Positions 1 through 12,200 of a DNA stretch of 64,000 nucleotides are shown piece after piece. The notes under the pieces are model-generated. The model saw only the letters and a list, made by a program, of their open reading frames with translations, was not told the origin of the DNA and made no database searches. The position numbers were made by a program, and so were the translations under genes. Source of the DNA: Rachycentron canadum (taxonomy: Eukaryota; Chordata; Actinopteri; Carangiformes; Rachycentridae); assembly GCA_038496675.1 (NCBI GenBank), contig CM076652.1, positions 772,068 through 836,067 of the forward strand, written 5' to 3'. Numbering within the stretch: the stretch's first letter is position 1; the number at the start of each line of letters is the position of its first letter.

Positions 1-371
1 TCCATAGTTTCATCATCTAAACCATCAACTTGTCTTCTTTTAGTAACATTCATATTTGGCAGCCCTTCAGCTCTATCTGTTTTCTTCCCCAGCCTGTTGC
101 CCATCGTTTGTTAGTGACAAAGAGAAAAAACTGCAGTTTGAAGCTTTAAAGTAACGAGCACCAAACTCAAGTCTGGAAGTAGTTTTATTAAAAATGATAC
201 TGGTTCAGTTTTAGCCACATAGAAAAAATTTAAGTATAAAATCAGCTGGGAGTCAAAAAGTGTTGCTGTGATCTCATGAAAACAGCAGCAGCTGTTTGAA
301 CAAACACAATTCAATGACGTCAGGACTTTTTTACACTGTTCACCTCCTTAACTTGTCTTAGAACCTAGACC
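1..371. other. lamb1 3' UTR and flank
   Basis: This stretch lies immediately downstream of the lamb1 stop codon, which is read on the minus strand. The part from 371 down to about 165 is probably the short 3' UTR, because an AATAAA signal (minus strand) sits at 184-189. From 1 to about 160 I see no gene, repeat or RNA. Confidence 0.6.
184..189 (-). promoter_or_regulatory. lamb1 polyadenylation signal
   Basis: A perfect AATAAA hexamer on the minus strand lies about 185 bases downstream of the lamb1 stop codon. It is the first such hexamer after the stop, so cleavage would be expected around 160-175. Confidence 0.6.
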
Positions 372-3235
372 CTAGAACAGACAGGTGCTGTACACGGTGA
401 CCTTGTGGCTGATTTCCTGCAGCAGCTCCTTCACTGCAGCCTCCAGCTCCACCAGCAGCTCTGCCTTCACCTCCAGAGTTTGCTGGTTGTCCCTGTACGA
501 CTTCTCCAGACCTGCCAGGAAATGTCAGTGTGATGTTATTGGGTAATCAGTGTGATGTGAGCAGGATTTAAGTGTGATGTCAAAGTGATGTCAGTGTGAT
601 TGAAGTGTGATGTCACCTTTGAGCAGGTTTAGCTTATCGCTTGCCTGCAACAGCAGCTCTTTGGCTTCTTGCTGTAGTGACTCCGCCTTCTTCTTGGCAC
701 TGGCAACACCAACTGACTTCTGACCAATCAGTTGCCCAACAGTGGCATACTTGTTCTTCAGATCTGAGTCCAGTTCCTGAACACACACATTTGGTGAGTT
801 GGTTTGCAGCTGGCTTTGAAGGACTGAAGGACTGAGGTGTCAGGTGAACTCACCTTCTTCACCTTGTCAGCACTTTCTCTGATGCTGGCTATATCCTGAT
901 TGGTCTGCTCGGTGCTCAAAGTCACATTCAGAGTTTTGTCCTTTAGCAGCTTCACATCTTGCTGCAGTCTCTGCAGCCTCTGGGTGGCATTGTTCAGCAT
1001 CAACTCTGCACCTGCCGTCTCTGACTGCACCTGAACACAACACAGAGGGACGACACATCACCTGACTGCTTCTGGCACGAGGTCGGTGAAAGGTGACATG
1101 ATGAAGAGCATGTGTATACTGACAGAGGACAGCAGGGTGTTGGTGTTCTGGATGTCGTTGGCAGCCTGCTGTATGGCACCGCTGGCGACCTTCTGAGCTC
1201 TCTGAGCTTCCTCCAGGGCTAGCTTCACCTTCTCGGCGATGTTCTTCACATCAGCTGCCTCCTCGCTGAGCAACACATCATGTAACATGTCGGTTGTCTT
1301 TAACAGACGACATGTACGGAAGTTTAAAAGGGTCACTGAAGGGGGCGGGCTGGACTCACCTGGATTGGCGGGCCTGGTCCAGCAGGGTCTCGGCTCTCTG
1401 GATGTTATCGGCGCTCTGCTGCAGGATGAGCTCCACGTGTCCCAGTTCTCCCACCTTCTGCCGGATTTCTGTGGTCAGGTTCTGCAGCTGAGCTGGTGTT
1501 GTCGGCATCTGCATCGCCAGGACCTCGTTGGCCACCAGCTCGATGCTCTCAAGGTCTGCAGCATCCTCTGAAAAACACACATCAGTTTGATTCCTGTCTG
1601 AAGGCTGTAAATCCTCTTCACCACAGGGTCCTGGTCCTAGTTTAGAATAAATGATTCTCTCCTTTCTGATTACAGGTTTTAACAAAGACTCACTTTAATA
1701 AACCACCAACAGGAAGGCACATGGTTGTGTAAGGAAGGCAGGAAGTAAGATGTACCTGTCAGGAAATCTCTGATCTGTCTGATGAGACGCCTCAACTCCT
1801 CATTGCTCTGGTCTATTTTCTGTTTGGTGGTGTTGGTCTTTGTCAAAACGTCCTGAGCACTCAGCTTCGCTTCATCTGCCTGCAGCTTGGCCTTCAGCAC
1901 CTGACGACACAGCACAGGTGAGAATACAGTCCACCTGAGCTGGAACGACAGACCAGGACCCCCCATGACCCCCCCAGGACCCCTCAGGATCCCCCAGGAC
2001 CCTTCAGGACCTATACCATCCCCCAGGACCCCTCAGGACCCAGCAGGAACCACAGGATCCCTCAGGACCCAGTAGGACCCATAGGATCCCTCAGGGCCCA
2101 CAGGACCCCCCATTCCGACTCACCATCTTGGACAGTCTCTCCACCTCCCCCATGGCACTGAGGATTTCCTGTTCTGACTTTTGAGCCTTCCTCCAGGCGT
2201 CACTGGCTGTCGTCACCACACCGTCACATCCTTCACCGCCGCAGAAAGATGACCAGCACAGGTCCTGACCTGGAGGCAGCCCGCTGCAGGTCTGTAGGAA
2301 GTGGGACAGAGAGTCAGAGTAGGGTGACGGAGCAGAGGAGGTCCAGGCAGACTGGGTCTCAAGCTCTGAAAACTGAAACTACAAATGAACCTTGATGCTG
2401 AGCTCTGACAAGTCCAGAGTCTGCAGCTCTCCTGCCAGGTCGTCCAGTTTCTGAGCATGCTCAGATTGTCTCATCAGGAACTCCTCTCTGCTGCTGTTAA
2501 TTTTGTCCTCTGTCAGTTGCCGTAGAGTCCCAGAGGTTTCCACGGGGCCTCCAGCATCCACGGTGGAGGCGTTGGCTCGAGCCTCGGCCTCCTGAGACTG
2601 AGAGTAGTACTTTGTGACGCTGTTGGTTGCCCCTAGCAACAGACAGGAAGAAAAAAGCAGCTGAGATCCTCACTGAAGATAAATACACAAACATAATAAC
2701 ACACACATATACACACACAGACACAGGGGCCCCTAACTCCCTGACCTTTGACCCCACCTCCATACCTTTGATGTCAGAGTTCTTGATGACCTCCACCTGA
2801 TCCATCAGATCTTCAACCGTCTTCTCCAGTTTTTGAACGTCTGATGTCACAGAGTCCAGTTTAGCTAGTGCAGCTGAGTCCTGGTCCTCCAACCGGAGCA
2901 CAGTCTGCTCTGTATGGTTCAACATCTGGCTCAGGGCCCCCATCAGGTCACTGAGAGAAAAAACAGGGGTCAGAGGTCACAGTTACTTTTAAACTGACCC
3001 AGATGAAAGTGACTCTCACCTGGCCTGTTGCAGCAGGTGCTGGATCTCAGTCAATGGTTGTGAAGCTGGGTTCTGGTTCAGGAGGACCCAGATTTCGGTG
3101 GCACTCCTCTCCATGCTGTCGATAGACTTCCTGTACGCTTTTCTCACTCCGTTGGCTTTGATGGTGTTGATCCTGTTAACGAGGCGGTGTGTCTGATTGG
3201 TCAGCTGCCCGATTACCTCGTCCCACTCGGTGAAG
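372..3235 (-). CDS. lamb1: lamb1 exons 24-33: coiled coil with beta knob and C-terminus
   Basis: Roughly residues 1176-1785. Heptad-rich helix that pairs with alpha and gamma chains in the laminin long arm. A short cysteine-bearing beta knob interrupts it in exon 27 (2124-2291; TCSGLPPGQDLCWSSFCGGE). It has four cysteines, where I recall six in mammalian beta-1, and it lacks the second CGGPGC-type turn. The terminal exon ends KVTVYSTCLF, keeping the penultimate-region cysteine that disulfide-bonds to gamma. Exon 30 uses the donor TCT|GTCAGT; the competing donor four bases on, TCA|GTATAC, would break the frame. Confidence 0.93.
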
Positions 3236-6200
3236 CAGCGGTGGCAGCGGTGGCAATCAGGGAAGGTTCCTGAGTATCCCCGGGCGCAGATGTCACAGCG
3301 CCGCCCGGACACGCCCATCATGCAGACGCAGTGACCACTGACTTTATTACACTGCTGCTCTGAGACACCACGGGGGTCACAGTCACACGCTGAGGGCGAG
3401 AGAGGTTCATTAACACACAGAGAGAGAGAGAGAGAGAGAGGGGAAGAGAGAAACAGAGGGGGAGAGACTCTTCAGTCTGTATCAGATTCAGCTGTTTTTA
3501 ATACAGAGCAGATGTTCAACAGACACATCCTGTCTCAGTCTCTTCCTGTGAAATGTTTTGACTGTTTCTCTCTCTCTCGCTCTCTATCTCATCTTTCTCT
3601 CTTTGTTTCTCAATTCTGTCTCTCTCCCTGTCTCTCACTCTCTTTCTGTCTGTCTGTCTCTCATTTTCTCTCTCTCTCTCTCTCTTCATCTCTCTGTGTT
3701 TTTCTCACTGTCCCAACCTGGTAGACTCAGACTAGAACCTTGACTCTGATCTGGACTGTGGAGTTCAGTCACCTGGTTTCTCATAGTCCACTTACCGTGA
3801 CACCTGGTTTCAGGGTCTCCCCAGAACAGCTCTCTACACTCACTGCATGTTCTTCCTCCAAATCCGGGGTGACAGGAGCACTGACCGCTGATCTGTGGAC
3901 CAGACACACTGTCAACTCCTGAACCAGGACCTAATGGATGACCTAAACCAGGCCCTGAGAGAGGGCCTAAATCAGGACCTGAATCAGGACCTGAAGGAGG
4001 AACAAGATTTGTTTCTGTCCAAAAAACATCCTAAGCTTCAGTTCTGTTGTATTTTTTCATAAATGATTTCTTTGTGGAAAATGAAAGGTGGACTCAGGTG
4101 GTCTCAGGTGGACTGGCAGTTGCAGTAGAGTCTAGCTCTGAGCATCTGGTCCTCACCTTGTCGCAAGACGTCCCATACGAGTGTTTGGTGTCACAGCTGC
4201 ATGTCTGACAGCCGCTGCCGCTTGCCATGTTCCAGGTGTCAGGGGCACAGTGGTTGCAGTGTTGACCAACCACGTTTGGAAGGCAGTGACACTGACCACT
4301 GTGGTGGTCGCAGTGACAGTCGCCGGATGACGGACAGCTGGATGGGTCAACGCCCAGCTGGTTACAGACACACTCTGTGAATGGAAATCTTCATCAGGAT
4401 TTGCTCTGGATTTGGTCATGATTTGATTTGGATCTGTTCGAGCCTTTATAATGAGTTTCAATCAAGATCTCAAGATTCAAGTCTGATTTGAAGCAGTTTC
4501 AGTAAGTTTGTCCCGATCTGATCCTAAACTCCAACCTGCTGGATGGTCCCCTCAGATCACAGTATGAAGATGGTTGCTTTGGTAACCCAGTAACCCCAGC
4601 GTACTTACTCCTGCAATCCTGCAGCAGAGCGTTGCCATAGTAACCAAGTTTGCAGCTCTGACAGGCGGTGCCATCACTGTGGTAGAGACATCGCAGACAC
4701 TCGCCAGTCTCAGTGTCACAAGACTCTGGGTCCAGCAGGTCAATGTTGTTGTTACATTGACAGGGCTGGCACCGCCCCCCCGACTCACCTGGGTTTCCAT
4801 AGTAACCAGGTGAGCACTCATCACAGCGAGCACCTGCAGAGGACAAGTAACAGGTGAGAAGAAAACAGGGTCACAGCTGATTTCAGATGTGGAGTCACAT
4901 CACATCCCTCATTCTTTAAATTAAACCCTGTTTTTCTCCTGAGGCCAGACACCTCCCCAAGGCTTCCACCACTTTATCTGTTGCAGCTGTTTTTAATCTG
5001 TTTCTGAAAAACAGTGTCAATAAAGTTTTTACCTCTGTATCCAATGTTGCAGACACAGATGGCTAGCTGGGAGTCGTCGCTGCGGTAACAGCTTCCTGCA
5101 AACTGCCGCTGGCTGCCAGGGCCATCGGGACACATGCAGGGACGACAGTGGTCACCTGAGCCCAACGTTGGGTCACCATAGTAACCATCAAGGCACCTGA
5201 CAAAATAAAGACAAGAAAGAAATCTGATCTACTGCCAGTGAACATGTGATCAGCTAAGCAGAAACTACATTTTAGTTTGAAACTCATTCTTCGACTGACT
5301 GAATGACACAAACCCTAACTGACTGACTGACTGACTCTCTGTGCGACTGTTTAACTGACTGACTAACTCTTTGACTGAATGACTGACTCTGACTAACTGA
5401 CTGATTCTCTAACTGAATGACTGATTCTGACTGACTAACTCTTTGACTGGCTCTTTGACTGACTGGCTCTCTAACTGACTGAGTGACGGACTGTTAGACT
5501 GACTGACTCTTTGACTGTCTGAATCTGACGAACTCTGAGTGACTGACTCTCTGACTGGTGTACCTGTCACAGCTGTGTCCAGTGCTGTGGTCCCTGCAGC
5601 TGATGCAGTATCCGGTGTTGGGATCGCAGTCGTCGGAGTGTGCGTTGCAGGTGCAGGGTCGGCAGGTGGGAAAACCCCAGTGACCTGGCAGACAGCGATC
5701 GCACTGTCGACCATATGCTCCAGGGACACACACACACTGGCCGGTCAGCTGATCACAAAATGGACTCTGTGAACCCTGAGGGTCACAGACACACGCTGCA
5801 GACACACAATGAAAACACCTGAACATCACTTCACCGGAACCGGGTCTCACTGAGAACATGTGGATTAACAGAAGTATAACAGATATTTAACAGACATTTA
5901 ACAGTCATGTAACAGAAGTATAACAGACGTGTAACAGTTGCGTAACAGAAGTGTAACAGAGGTGTAACAGGTGTGTAACTGGCTTGTAACAGATGTGTAG
6001 TAGTTGTGACACAGATGTTATGCAGAGAAACAGTTGTTGCACTCAAAATAGACGTACCTCTGCAGCCGTTGGGTCCAAACTGGAACGTGGCTGGAGAACA
6101 TCTGTCACAGTTCCTGCTGACCACGTTGGGGCGACACTGACACTGACCCCCACTGGGGTCGCACACTGTGCTGAGAGAGCCCTGAGGGTCACACTGGCAT

Positions 6201-9200
6201 TCTGGGAAATTAAGTCCAACACAGGACATGTTAGAAACCCACCATGATAAAGTTTATTATCATTCTAAGCTTCAACAGTTCAGGAAACTCTCCACAGATT
6301 TGTCTGAGACAGTGGATGACAGATTGAGGATCTGAGGAATTTGAGACCATGTGAGGAGGAGGAGACAGAGAGGAACAGAAACACTGTGACTTCAGTCTGG
6401 GTTAAACATTCACTCAGCAGACCAGATCCTCCTTCATCATTCCAGATCCTCCTTAATCAGACCAGATCTCTGAGCTGCAGGACCATGTTTGAATCTCCAT
6501 CTCTAACAGGTCAGGTCTCCTGACATTTAAGCTTTTGTGGTCACATGACAAAGTTCTGCTGGTTTGATTCAGCGTTGTTCAGACTGAGTGATATCATTAA
6601 GGTCATCATCATGTTTGTGGTGAAGCGCCATACCTTTAGCTCCCTGGTGTAACATGGCGGAGATGCTGAAGATGAAGTTTCTGCAGATGTCTGTCATGGG
6701 CGTCTTGATGACACTCTGGCTATTTTCTAGACAACGATAACGCTGGAATGTTTCCCAGCCACCGTTACTGCTGGACTCTCCTCCCTCTAAAGCTGTAAAG
6801 ATGTCCAGGTTCTTACAGTGTGGCATCAACACGAGCTGAGGATGAAGACGAAGAAGAAGACTAACTAAACGCACACATGAAGGTCACATGTTGAAGGTCA
6901 AATAAAATCAGCTGCTGACTTTCTAAAGATCAGAGTTTTCAAGGTTTCTCACCGAGTCGATGAGTGTGTACGGAGACTGGATGTCACTGAGGGTTGAGTA
7001 CAGTGGGAGGCTGAGGCGGACTGTATAGTTCAAACCAGATTCAAAGCAGACCGGTCTGGGCAGAACGACGTGCCTGATCAGACAGAGTTACATGTGTTGA
7101 AGCTTCAGAGACTTTGGGTTCAGGTTTAGGAAATGTGGAGGCTTTGGTTCAACTGGTCATGGACAACATCTGGTCCAGTTACATCAGGACCATTCGTCAG
7201 CCATTACCGTGAGCCGGGATGAAGTGAGGTCATCTGGTTGTCGTCATCAGGTACGGTGTTGACGCAGCGGCTGTCTGCTTTGATCATTCCAGGCCTCATC
7301 ACTGTCATCAGGACCTCCTCCCATTGGTCAGGCAACTACAGAACCAACACATCAGACTTTAACCTTGAACCTCTTCTTTCCTTTTTCTCTCCTTATTGAC
7401 TTCTGGTTCTTCATGTTTTCAGGGACTACACCTTACTGACAGTGTCCTACCTGAGGCTCATAGCGGATGAGAATGTCGTATTCCATGGAGTGAGGGATGT
7501 TGTCCACAGAGAACTCCAGAAAGGCCCCCTCGGGAATGTTGACAAGGCCAATACCTGTCCAGGTGGGACTGCGGTCCTGTGGATGGGGTCTTGGCACCAA
7601 TGTCACTCCCTAAAGAGACCATATTAAAACATAAAACCAGGGGAAGCAACCTCTGTCCATCTCACATGTGCTGTTGAACCTTTCAATGATGAAACTGTTT
7701 GCTCAGAAGAAGATTCATGTACTACTCATGAAATACCAAGAACAAAGCTTAAATGCAGAGAGGGTCAGACTGTGTCCTGGAGAACAGGTGGTTGGTTTAT
7801 AGTTGAGCTGATGAACAAGGGAGTGATATCAGCATAATGATGGATAATGAGCTCCAATAGTAAAACAACATAAATGGAGATGGACCTGACATTAAGATGT
7901 GATTTAAAACATTTAGGAACAAGTCTTTTCTAAAGACTGAACAAGACTGAACAGAAATCACTAAAACAGGTGATTTGTTTTTGACTTGACATTTTGTTCA
8001 GCATTACATGAATCCAGATGAGATAAAACCAGCGCATGAAAACATACCTTTCAATAAGAAACATTAAAATAAAATTTGGATTAATGGATATTTTTAAGAT
8101 GGTGTCCTGTGTGTTAAAGATAAACCTGTTAAAGATAAAAGTGGGTGTCATCAGCACAGACATGAAGACAATAGTGATGAAATACTGGCTTCCAAATGAA
8201 AAAGAGACAAACCATGTTTTACAGTTTGAATAATTAATGACTAATTATGAATTTATCTCATTTTTTAAAATTATTTTTACTATTCTGACATAAGAAGAAA
8301 AAAAACCCAATGTCTTCCAGGTATCAAAGGTCAGAGGTTAAAGTGACTTACTGGTCCAAACTTGGCATCCTCTGCCTCGTAGGTATAGTGATCCAGAGCG
8401 ACAAAGTAGAATCCAGACTCGACTTGATCGCAGCGGCGACCGAACATGTGATCTCTGCAGACACACTGACCACTCATCTGGTCACACCTGCAGGCAAACA
8501 GGAAGTGGAAAATGTCAGAACAAACTTAAAAATAAGAAACATCACAATGGAAGTGTCTGTAAACTGAAGAAAACAAACCAAAAAGGCAGGATAAAGATAA
8601 ATAAAAACAGATTGAGAGGACTGACACTGCTGGAAAAATTTTATCCAAACTGAGACTGAGGCTAAATGTTCACTTAAGAGTTCTTTAAACACTTGTTAGT
8701 TAATTGTTTTTTAACAGTTATCTGTTTTTAAACAGTTAGCTGTTTGTTAACAGTTAGCTGTTTTGTGAGTGGTTAGATGTTTGTTAGTAGTGTTGATGTC
8801 TGAATTATATGAGCTAATGTATAGCTTCCTTATCTTAACTTCAAGCTCATTGAGTTGATCTTGTGAAGCAAAAATGCAATTAGCTGCTAACAGCTAGTTG
8901 TTAGCAGTTAGTGCTGATTTGGACATTAACTCACTGGTTGTTGACAGCTCCTCCAAGGTCACAGTCACACGGTCGACAGCCATCCATATCATTACTGAGA
9001 CCCCAGTGTTCAGACTGAGACACACACACAGATGCACAAAGCAGGTGTTAAATATCATTCTCCCACCTCCCACTTTGTTTGTGAGACCTGAACAGACAGT
9101 GATAACACGGCAAAGACACAGTGACCAGACAGTGAATACACACAGTAAACAGATATTTAATACACACAGTGAACAGACAGTAAACAGACATGGAATAAAC

Positions 9201-12200
9201 AGTGAACACACAGTGAAAACAGTTCCTCACCACACACTGGTCGCATTGTCGTCCAGTTACCAAACGTTTACAGAAACAACTTCCTGTTTCACTGTCGCAG
9301 GGATTTAATCCAGGAAGTGTCCCCACAGGACTACAGGTACAGGCTGGAACAGGTGACACACACACTGTCAACACACTGACAACATACTTTCAACTGTCTG
9401 TGTTGTGTAGCTCTGTGCTGTGCTTGTGTGTCTGTCTGTTTTGTCTCTCTGTTGTGTGTCTGTACCTGTGCAGCCATGTGGTGTTTCACTCAGACCATAA
9501 TGCGCCTGTTTGCAGCGCTCGCAGCGTTTTCCCTCCACGTTGACTTTACAGCGACATTGACCAGCGATGAGACCGAGTTGCACGTCAGTCATCGGGTCAC
9601 ACATCCCCCCATTCAGAGAGCCCACAGGGTCACAGCTGCAGGCTAAGGACAAACATAGGGGACACAATTCAGTCATTAATAACCCACAGAGTCAGAGCTG
9701 AAGGCTACAGACAAACACAAGGGACACAATTCAGTCATTCATAACAGACAGGGTCACAGCTGCAGGCTACAGACAAACATAGGGGACACAAGTCAGTCAT
9801 TAATAACAGACAGGGTCACAGCTGCAGGCTACAGACAAACACAGGGGACACAATTCAGTCATTCATAACCCACAGGGTCACAGCTGCAGGCTACAGACAA
9901 ACACAGGGGACACAATTCAGTCATTCATAACCCACAGGGTCACAGCTGCGGGCTATGGACACACACAGGGACACACTTCACTCGTTCATAACCAAAGCCT
10001 CCTCTCAGACCTGGATCAGGTCTCCTCTTATGGACTCACGTTGGCAGATGTTGGGGTCTCGAATGTCCCTCTCTGGGTGTTGGTAGTAGAAAGGCTGACA
10101 CTGCTCACAGTTGTGTCCAGCTGTGTTGTGTTGACAGTCGTCACAAACGCCTCCGCTGACATTTCCTGACACCACGAATACGGCAGCATCAAAGTGACAC
10201 GAGTCTGAGTGATGGTTACAGTTACACTCTGCAGATACCACAGAAGAAGTGACACAGTCAGACAGACTCACACTGAGTCACTGAGAAAGAAGAGGAGACA
10301 TGTCTCCTCCTGATTCACGCTGAACTTATTGATTATTGATCAGAATGGATCTATGAACTGAGACCAGATATGAGCCTGATCTGACTTCTACTTTTATTCA
10401 CCCTTCAGACACACAAGATGTTAGTTTCAGTTTAGCCCTGGTAGTGCACCAGAGACCAGCAAAGACCAGCAGAGACAGATATAAACCAGTATGCACTCAC
10501 TCTTGCAGGCATTGGTGTTGCGTCCCTCAGCTGGTCTCCAGGGAAGGTCATGGTAGAAATCCTGACACCGTTCACAGTTCAGACCTTTAGTGTTGTGATT
10601 ACACATGCAGTGACCATGAACCTGCAGATGCAGACAACACACACTGTCACATACACACAACTAATAAATATTGACATCTTCACATGGAGTGGGACTATCC
10701 CCCCCTTCAAGACTCACCATGCCCTCCCTGGTCTGTCCGGCTCCCTGGATGGGGGCGCACTCTGAGGCGTGTCCATAGCAGAAACAGTTTCCTCGGACCA
10801 CCATGTCGTACACTGCATAGTAGTACTTCTCCTTGATCTCCATGCGGGAGTCGAGCAGGTTGTCTCCCAATGTGTGTAGTTTGGTGAACTTCACTCGCAG
10901 GTTGGTGATCTTTAACAGGTCTGAACAGAACAATTAATAACTGATCAATAACAAATCAATAACTGAGCTATAGCCCAACAGAGCCTAAGCAGACGTACTC
11001 TGGATCCTGGGACTGTAGGGGTCATCGATCCTGAATGCTGGGTCCAGAACTCTGAAAATTACCTGGAATAGTAAAACAGATGACATCACCAAGACATCAC
11101 AAGGTTGTCTCATCAGATGCTTTATGACATCATTGTGTAGCCCTCTGATAACATGTCAGAGGAAATCCTTGGAGTACTCCAGTAGTATTAGAGTACTGCA
11201 GTAGTAGTATTTGTACCTCTCCCTCTGTGGATGGCTCAATGTCAGAGTAACGCGAATCACAGATGACATCATCAACCTTCTGCATTGGACCATGGGAGAT
11301 ATGGGGGAAGGACGTCTCACAGTCGTAGGCGAAGTAACGATAAACCTGCCACGTCTTCCCAAAGTCAGCTGATCGCTCAATCACCATGGCAGCGGGACGG
11401 AACGTCTTCGGACGGAAAACATAACTGAACTGGTTAATGGGACATTCTGCTGGTCCCACTGAGAATCAACAGAACAGTTCTTATGTTTTGAAGAAAAGCT
11501 CCTGAATCTACTGTTCTTTGTCTTTATTAATATTAGCTGATTGGTCCCTGCCTATATTTGAGGTCTGAGCTGATTGGTCCCTGCCTGTCAGTACATAGTT
11601 ACCCAGAATCCCCTGCTGGGTTTCCAGGTGTAAAACCCACCTTGAAAGTCATGATGAGATGTGTGAAGTGAAACTCTGCTTCCAGGTTCAGCTGCACAGT
11701 GACATTCTCCAGACCTGCAGACCAAACAGACAGAAGTGATGAAGATGATGGTGTTTGTCTGAATGCCACACGATGAAGGCGAAGGTTGTGATGAAGATCT
11801 GTTTACTGCTGCTGTTCACTTTCACATCAATAATCTGACCTTGCTTTGTTGGGGCCCTTTAAATAACTTAAATAACTTAAGTCCAGAGTTTGGTCTGGAC
11901 TTGCTCTGTATGTAAAGAGCCTTGAGGTAACTGTTATGATTTGGCGAAATATAAATAAATATTAATTTGACCAATCACAGTAATCTGAAGCTGCTTCTCC
12001 TGCTGGGAAAGTTTTGCAGTGGAGACTTCCTGTTTATTTACTTCCCCTCTGGCTGAACCCCTGCCCCACAGTGGGAGGGCCCTACCCCACAGTTTGAGAC
12101 CTAATAACATGGTAAATAAAGGTGTGTGTGTGTGTGTGTGGGGGGGGGGGGTCCTCAGGTCTTCACCTCTGACCTCTGACCTCACCGTTCTCAGACTGCC

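Noticed and set aside
9622..9993. CRISPR-like array (regular repeats)
   Set aside because: Repeats are directly adjacent with no unique spacers and the genome is eukaryotic; it is a minisatellite.
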